From assembly GCA_003175985.1 (NCBI GenBank), contig PSRJ01000324.1:1-64000 (forward strand): a stretch of DNA of 64,000 bases. The letters are read 5' to 3'. The position numbers and the translations under genes were made by a program. Every line of letters begins with the position of its first letter. The stretch's first letter is position 1. This DNA comes from Terriglobia bacterium. Its GTDB lineage: Bacteria > Acidobacteriota > Terriglobia > Bryobacterales > Bryobacteraceae. The notes beneath the pieces are model-generated. The model did no database searches and was not told where the DNA came from. It worked only from the letters and a program-made list of their open reading frames with translations. This document shows positions 58,489-64,000 of the stretch, in pieces.

Positions 58489-60777
58489 ATGCGCTATTTC
58501 CACATCGGTCTGATCGCGGCGCTCGTGGCCGCAAGTAGTCTTTCCGCGCAGGTGGGAGGGCCCCCAGCGCCCGCGCGTCCGGGAGGAGTTCCCCAGGAGC
58601 AGCAGCCGCCGCCTCCTCCGCAACCCGCTCCACCTGCGGCCGCTCCAGCGCAGAATCCTGCCCCGCCGGCCCCGGCGCAAACCACGCCAGCCGCCGCGCT
58701 CCGCCTCACTGAGAACGGCACCTTCATGATGGACAACGTTTCACTTACGGAAATGGTGGATGCGTTGGCCAGACAATTGAAGATCAACGTGATCCTCGAT
58801 CCGCGTGTCAGAGGCGCCGTCACCGTGCATACCTACGGCGAAGTCAAACCGGTGGATTTGATGCCGCTGCTGGAAACCCTTCTTCGCGTGAATGGCGCCA
58901 CGATGGTAAAAGTCGGCGACCTCTACCGCGTCATCCCGATCAACCTCGTCTCGCAGCTTCCCCTGGAACCTACCGTAAATGCCGATCCCAAAACGCTGCC
59001 CGATGACGAGCGCATGCTGCTGAATCTCATCTTCCTGAAGTTCGCCACGGCCTCCGAAATCGAAAAGCTGATCACTCCTTTTCTTGGAGAGGGAGCGGCA
59101 CACAGTTCCTATGAGCCGGCCAACCTCATTATCCTCGAGGACAATAGCCGCAACATGAAGCGCACCATGGAGCTCATTTCGCTCTTTGACAGCGACTCCT
59201 TTGCCGGCCAGCGGGTGCGTCTGTACGACATTCAACACAGCCGGCCCGCCGATCTGGTCAAGGATCTCGAGACCGTGTTTAAGGCATATGCGCTCTCGGA
59301 AAAAGCCGGCTCGGTGCGATTCATTCCGATTGACCGTATCAATACGCTGATCGCCGTCGCTCCCAATCCCGGCGTATTCAGCCAGGTGGAAGATTGGATC
59401 AAAAAACTGGACATTCCCGTCAAGATCACGGCCGGAGCGGTGACGAATTACGTATATCGCCTCAAATACGCGCGCGCCGAGATGATCGCCATGGCGATCA
59501 TGGCGTTATATTCCGGCAACCCAGCAGCGCTAATCGGCCTAGCGAATATGGCCAACGCCAGCATGATCAACAGCGGGTTGGGTTATGGCGGGGCAATGGG
59601 AGGCGCGGGTTACGGCGGCTCCATGGGCTACGGCGGCGCGTCATTCGGAGGAGGCGCATATCAGAACTATCCGAATACATATGGCGGCCAGAATTACAAT
59701 GTCCCATTCGGAGCGCAGAGCTTTGGCGGCGCGGGCGGCGCTCCCATCAGTGCAACCGGAGTTGCGCCCGCGGTGGCGGGCGGCGCGGTTCCCGGTACGG
59801 ATCTGACCGGGAGTTATCTCGGCACCGTTCCAGGCGGTGTCCTGCCGGGGGGCCGCCTGCCGCACGTCATCCCCAACCCCTTCGACAACACTTTGCTGAT
59901 TCAGGGGACGCCGCAGGAGTATGAAGAGATTACCAATCTCCTGCGCCAGCTCGATGTCCCCCCGCGCCAGGTCTTGATCGATGCCAAGATCTACGAAGTC
60001 GACCTGACGGGAGCGCTCGCCGGCGGCGTGGAGTCTTTCCTGCAAAAGCGTGGCGCCAGCAGCGGAAGCGGCAGTGGCGGACCTGCTGCCACCCGCACCC
60101 TGCAAGCGTTCGCGGGCGCTGCCGGCCTCACCTTGACCACGGGGGCGCTCGTATTAAAGAGCCATGAGTTGCTGGCTGTGCTCAATGCCGAGGAGACGCG
60201 AACCCACGTGCGCGTCGTATCCGCGCCAAGCATTATGGCAACGGATAGCATTCCCGCGACGATGAACGTCGGCGACCAGGTGCCGGTCCTTACTTCCCAG
60301 GCTGTGGTCGGCGGTGTTCAATCGGGCGGCAGTTCGGTGTTTGCCAATACTGTCTCCAACCAGGCGAGCGGTGTCACACTCAGCATCACGGCGCGCGTGA
60401 ATCCCAGCGGCGTGGTGACACTGGTCATCAACCAGCAGGTCAGCGCCCCGGAACCGGCCCCGCCCGGAGTAACGAATGCGTCCACTTCGTTTTCGAACCG
60501 GTCGATCAGCACGCAGTTAACTGTCGAGGACGGAGACACTGTCGCTATCGGCGGAATCATTACCGACAAGCGGACCGAAAGCTCGGGGGGCGTGCCCATT
60601 CTGCACCGCATTCCGGTCATGGGAGCAGCGTTTGGAGCCAAAAGTTACAGCACCTCCCGGACCGAGCTCATTATTTTCCTCACGCCGCGGGTGATCTACG
60701 ACACGAGCCAAATCATCGACGCCACCGACGAATTGAAGAGCAATCTGAAGCGGGTACAGAAGCTGATGAAGGACTAG
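58489..60777 (+). CDS. gspD: Type II secretion secretin GspD
   Basis: Signal peptide; N0-N3 domains; APSIMATDSIPATMNVGDQVPVLT; TVEDGDTVAIGGIITDKRTESSGGVPILHRIPVMGAAFGAKSYSTSRTELIIFLTPRVI. Confidence 0.95.
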   Translation: MRYFHIGLIAALVAASSLSAQVGGPPAPARPGGVPQEQQPPPPPQPAPPAAAPAQNPAPPAPAQTTPAAALRLTENGTFMMDNVSLTEMVDALARQLKINVILDPRVRGAVTVHTYGEVKPVDLMPLLETLLRVNGATMVKVGDLYRVIPINLVSQLPLEPTVNADPKTLPDDERMLLNLIFLKFATASEIEKLITPFLGEGAAHSSYEPANLIILEDNSRNMKRTMELISLFDSDSFAGQRVRLYDIQHSRPADLVKDLETVFKAYALSEKAGSVRFIPIDRINTLIAVAPNPGVFSQVEDWIKKLDIPVKITAGAVTNYVYRLKYARAEMIAMAIMALYSGNPAALIGLANMANASMINSGLGYGGAMGGAGYGGSMGYGGASFGGGAYQNYPNTYGGQNYNVPFGAQSFGGAGGAPISATGVAPAVAGGAVPGTDLTGSYLGTVPGGVLPGGRLPHVIPNPFDNTLLIQGTPQEYEEITNLLRQLDVPPRQVLIDAKIYEVDLTGALAGGVESFLQKRGASSGSGSGGPAATRTLQAFAGAAGLTLTTGALVLKSHELLAVLNAEETRTHVRVVSAPSIMATDSIPATMNVGDQVPVLTSQAVVGGVQSGGSSVFANTVSNQASGVTLSITARVNPSGVVTLVINQQVSAPEPAPPGVTNASTSFSNRSISTQLTVEDGDTVAIGGIITDKRTESSGGVPILHRIPVMGAAFGAKSYSTSRTELIIFLTPRVIYDTSQIIDATDELKSNLKRVQKLMKD

Positions 60778-60782
60778 CGGCG

Positions 60783-61757
60783 TTATCCGGCGGCCAATAG
60801 TTCCAGCAGCGCCGCCGAGACCGCATCCGGTTTTTCGCGGGGCATGAAATGCCCGGCGCCCTCGACGATCCGCCGCGCCTTCAGCTTGGGAAGCACGGCG
60901 CGCTCCGCGGGCGAGTCAGCCGCAGGCCGCGCCAATCCATCGTCGGCGCCGTAGAGCGTAATCGCGGGCGCTTCGATTTTGGGCCGTTCCGCGAGCCGCT
61001 GCTCCACGCCAAAGAAGCGCGATTCACCGGGCGCATTTCCGATGCGATGACGATAGGAATGAATCACCACGTCGACGAAATCGGGATTGTCGAAGGAAGG
61101 CGCGGTGCGATTGAATGTCTCGTCGCTAAAATGCCACGTCGGCGACCAGGTTTGCCACAACAGGCGGCAGAGCGGCCGCCGGTTGGCAGCGAGACCGGCG
61201 CGTCCGCGCGATGTGTTGAAGTAAAACTGATACCAAGCCGCTCGTTCGGCTTCCGGCGCGGCCGGCTGTGCCGGGGCAACCGTGTTTTGGACGGTATATC
61301 CGCCGATCAGCACGATGGCCCGCACGCGGTCCGGATGCAGCGCCGCCGCGATCGCAGCCGCGCGTCCGCCCCAGTCGTAACCGGAAACGGCGAATTGGGG
61401 CAGGCGCAATGCATCCGCGAAATCGATGACGTCCTGGCCGATGGCCGCCTGTTCCGCCATTCGCGGCACGTTGGCTTCGCGGAAGCGCGTGGGGCCGTAG
61501 CCGCGCAGATATGGGACGAGGACGCGGTACCCGGCTTTCACCAGCGGCGGCGCCACACCGTCATAGGCGCGCACATCGTCCGGGAAACCGTGGAGCAAAA
61601 TGACCGGAAATCCCTGCGCCGGACCGGTTTCTTCATAGGCGATCTCAAGCACGGGCGTCTGAACCGTCTTTGCGGCGGGCGACTGCGCAAGGCTCGCACG
61701 CGCCGCAACGAAAGCGCCTGCCAGCGCGGCGCCGAATGTTCTCCGAGTGCAGATCAT
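60783..61757 (-). CDS. Alpha/beta hydrolase (epoxide hydrolase-like), signal peptide
   Basis: VILLHGFPDDVRAYDGVAPPL, VSGYDWGGRAAAIAAALHPDRV. Confidence 0.88.
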   Translation of the reverse strand: MICTRRTFGAALAGAFVAARASLAQSPAAKTVQTPVLEIAYEETGPAQGFPVILLHGFPDDVRAYDGVAPPLVKAGYRVLVPYLRGYGPTRFREANVPRMAEQAAIGQDVIDFADALRLPQFAVSGYDWGGRAAAIAAALHPDRVRAIVLIGGYTVQNTVAPAQPAAPEAERAAWYQFYFNTSRGRAGLAANRRPLCRLLWQTWSPTWHFSDETFNRTAPSFDNPDFVDVVIHSYRHRIGNAPGESRFFGVEQRLAERPKIEAPAITLYGADDGLARPAADSPAERAVLPKLKARRIVEGAGHFMPREKPDAVSAALLELLAAG

Positions 61758-61767
61758 CGATCTCCTC

Positions 61768-62565
61768 TCATCGCGGCCAGCAGGGTGTGGGCGACCACCC
61801 CGATGCGCCGGCCTCCTGTTTGAATGTGTAGCTCCGGACGAACGGCTGCGTCAAATAGGTTGGGTCTTCGAGCATCGCCGTTAACAGAAGGTACGCCTGC
61901 CCGTCCACTCCCGTGAGCCGGTTGAAATACTCCGTCAAGACGGCACTTCCGCTGTAGGGGACTCCGTTTTTGCTGAGGTATCCGGGACGCATGTGCGTAG
62001 TAACTACCTTCAACGTGCCGCCCCCTTGTTTTGCGCGCTGTTCGGGACCTAGACCAGCCGTAAATCCGATACCGCCCAGATCGAGCATGGCCCGTCCCGG
62101 AAACTGCCATTGTGCGGCCGAAGATCCCTGCCAGGTGGTCTCGCCGGGTTGCGCGGGAGCGGCGCCAAAATGGAGAAGCCGCATCTGCGTTCCGGCATCC
62201 GCATCCACTCTCAGAGTGTTCTCGTTCTCCCAGGTAATGTGCAGCCGACCGGGCCGTTGCATCAAACCCACTGCGCCGTAAGCCCGGCACTGGTTTCCCT
62301 CGGCCTCATCCTTCGCCGGGTCCCAGGCGTTGGCAATCCGGCGCGCTTCGGCGTTCAGCGGAAGATACGCCAAATCGCCCTTCTGCGGGGTGACGCGAAA
62401 CCGCCACTCGTCAACAATTAGCGAGACCCAGTAACCAGTGAGGTCGACCGGAGCGGCGGCACGTGGCGACACGGCCGGCGACTGACCGCCTCGCCCTTGC
62501 GCGTACGCGAGAGCCGGGAGGGACAAGAGCACCGCACTGCAGCCTCGAAGAATCCTGGCCGGCAT
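61768..62565 (-). CDS. Secreted hypothetical protein
   Basis: Signal peptide; no further family recognised. Confidence 0.65.
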   Translation of the reverse strand: MPARILRGCSAVLLSLPALAYAQGRGGQSPAVSPRAAAPVDLTGYWVSLIVDEWRFRVTPQKGDLAYLPLNAEARRIANAWDPAKDEAEGNQCRAYGAVGLMQRPGRLHITWENENTLRVDADAGTQMRLLHFGAAPAQPGETTWQGSSAAQWQFPGRAMLDLGGIGFTAGLGPEQRAKQGGGTLKVVTTHMRPGYLSKNGVPYSGSAVLTEYFNRLTGVDGQAYLLLTAMLEDPTYLTQPFVRSYTFKQEAGASGWSPTPCWPR

Positions 62566-62590
62566 TCTCCGGCATTATACAGCCGCCGGG

Positions 62591-64000
62591 TCACATCAAG
62601 GAAAGCGGGTCCACATCAATGACCAACGCGGTCGCGCCCCATTTGTGATCCGCAGCGAAGTTGTGGATCTGACGCAACAATTCGTTGAGCGCCTTGCGGC
62701 TCGCGGCCTTAATCAGGAACTGATAGCGGTATTCGTTCTTGAGCCGGGGAACCGGCGCTTCGGCGGGTCCCATGATCTTTAGCTTCTCGGGAGCGGGCGT
62801 CAGCAACAAGGCCAGTTCGGAGCTCATCCGCATCGCCGCTTCCTTTTGTTCGCTGCGCACCAGCAGGTTGGCCATGGCGCTGAACGGTGGGTAGTGCAGC
62901 GCGCGGCGGAAGGCCAGCTCCTTTGCGTAGAAGGCCGCGTAATCCTGGGCGGCCGCGAGCCGTACCGCATAGTGATCCGGATTGATCGTTTGCACCAGTA
63001 CGATTCCGGGGATGCTTCCCCGCCCCGCGCGTCCCGCCACTTGTGTGAGCAATTGAAACGTGCGCTCGGCCGCGCGGAAGTCCGGAATGCCCAGCCCGAC
63101 ATCGGCGGAAATCACGCCCACCAGCGTTACGTTGGGAATGTCGTGACCCTTGGCGATCATTTGCGTGCCGACGAGCATGTCGTAATTGCCTTCGCGAAAT
63201 TCATGCAGGATCGATTCATATTGCCTCTTCCCGGTGACCGTGTCCCGATCGAGGCGGGCGATGCGGGCCGTCGGAAACGCGTGGTGCAGTTCCTCCTCCA
63301 CGCGCTCCGAACCCAGGCCGAGAAAATAAATGTGCTCATTGGTGCACTTGGGGCAGACGCGCGGCACCTTCTGCGCGTAGCCGCAATAGTGGCACAGCAG
63401 ACGATGATCGCGCTTGTGGTAAGTCAGAGTCACTGAGCAGTTGATGCACTGGATACGCTCGCCGCACGCGCGGCATGCGACAAAGCTGGAGAACCCACGC
63501 CGGTTGAGCAGAATGATGGTCTGTTCGCGCGCCTCCAGCCGCTGGGCGAGCGCGTCCAACAGTTTCCTGGAAAAGGTGGCCTGCTTGCGTGTCTCGAGGA
63601 ACTCCTGGCGCATGTCAATCAGTTCCACCGTGGGTAAGGGCCGTTCCTCGATGCGGCCCGGCAGTTCGAGTAAGGTGTACTTGCCGCGCTCGACGTTGTA
63701 GCGGCTCTCCAGGCTGGGAGTGGCCGAGCCCAGGATCACGCAGGCGCCGGCATTCTGCGCGCGCACGATCGCGACATCGCGGCCGTGATAACGGGGGGTC
63801 TCTTCCTGCTTATAACTGCCATCGTGCTCCTCATCGACCACGATGAGGCCGAGGTTGACGACGGGGGCGAAAACACCGGAACGGGTTCCCACTACTACCG
63901 AAGCTGCACCGGAGCGGATACGCCGCCACTGATCGGATCGTTCCGTGTCGGTGAAAGCGCTGTGCAGGATCGCCACGCGATCTCCGAACCGGGAGAAGAA
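62591..64000 (-). CDS. priA: Primosomal protein N' (PriA helicase), truncated at window edge
   Basis: GTRSGVFAPVVNLGLIVVDEEHDGSYKQEETPRYHGRDVA, zinc-finger CRACGERIQCINCS...CHYCGYAQKVPRVCPKC, GTQMIAKGHDIPNVTLVGVISADVGL. Confidence 0.95.
   Translation of the reverse strand, partial: FFSRFGDRVAILHSAFTDTERSDQWRRIRSGAASVVVGTRSGVFAPVVNLGLIVVDEEHDGSYKQEETPRYHGRDVAIVRAQNAGACVILGSATPSLESRYNVERGKYTLLELPGRIEERPLPTVELIDMRQEFLETRKQATFSRKLLDALAQRLEAREQTIILLNRRGFSSFVACRACGERIQCINCSVTLTYHKRDHRLLCHYCGYAQKVPRVCPKCTNEHIYFLGLGSERVEEELHHAFPTARIARLDRDTVTGKRQYESILHEFREGNYDMLVGTQMIAKGHDIPNVTLVGVISADVGLGIPDFRAAERTFQLLTQVAGRAGRGSIPGIVLVQTINPDHYAVRLAAAQDYAAFYAKELAFRRALHYPPFSAMANLLVRSEQKEAAMRMSSELALLLTPAPEKLKIMGPAEAPVPRLKNEYRYQFLIKAASRKALNELLRQIHNFAADHKWGATALVIDVDPLSLM

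Noticed and set aside
1-64000. CRISPR arrays, tRNA/rRNA genes, transposases, phage genes
   Set aside because: Searched by eye for regularly spaced repeats, GTTCGANTC-type T-loops and transposase/integrase motifs; none convincing. A tRNAscan/Infernal run would be needed to be certain

Overview
GC-rich bacterial chromosomal window of mostly ordinary gene content. It looks like Acidobacteria of the Solibacter/Bryobacterales type, an inference from a TIGR03437-like repeat protein, an Oar-like TonB receptor and overall gene style. No rRNA, tRNA, CRISPR array, phage or transposase was recognised. Recognisable blocks: (i) a ffh-rpsP-khpA-rimM-trmD-rplS-rnhB translation/secretion operon (minus strand, 20.8-25.1 kb); (ii) a type II secretion operon gspE-F-G-H-I-J-K-L-M-C-D (plus strand, 49.8-60.8 kb) directly behind an ECF sigma/anti-sigma pair; (iii) a glycosyltransferase cluster (33.6-39.1 kb); (iv) an Lhr helicase next to an ankyrin/CXXCH/toroid fusion protein; (v) priA at the right edge. 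Best candidates for something undescribed: a small HU gene translationally coupled to an HU-like/TIR fusion (13.0-13.8 kb) at the head of a codirectional GntR-SPFH-SYLF block; two tandem, unannotated, signal-peptide-bearing lysine-rich microproteins (50 and 45 aa) at 14.0-14.3 kb; a ~1.4 kb cassette flanked by diverged 111-bp direct repeats of the 3' end of a TonB-C gene, also containing an alpha/beta-hydrolase gene fragment; and a dispersed 26-bp repeat lying in frame in the leader regions of both gspG and gspK.
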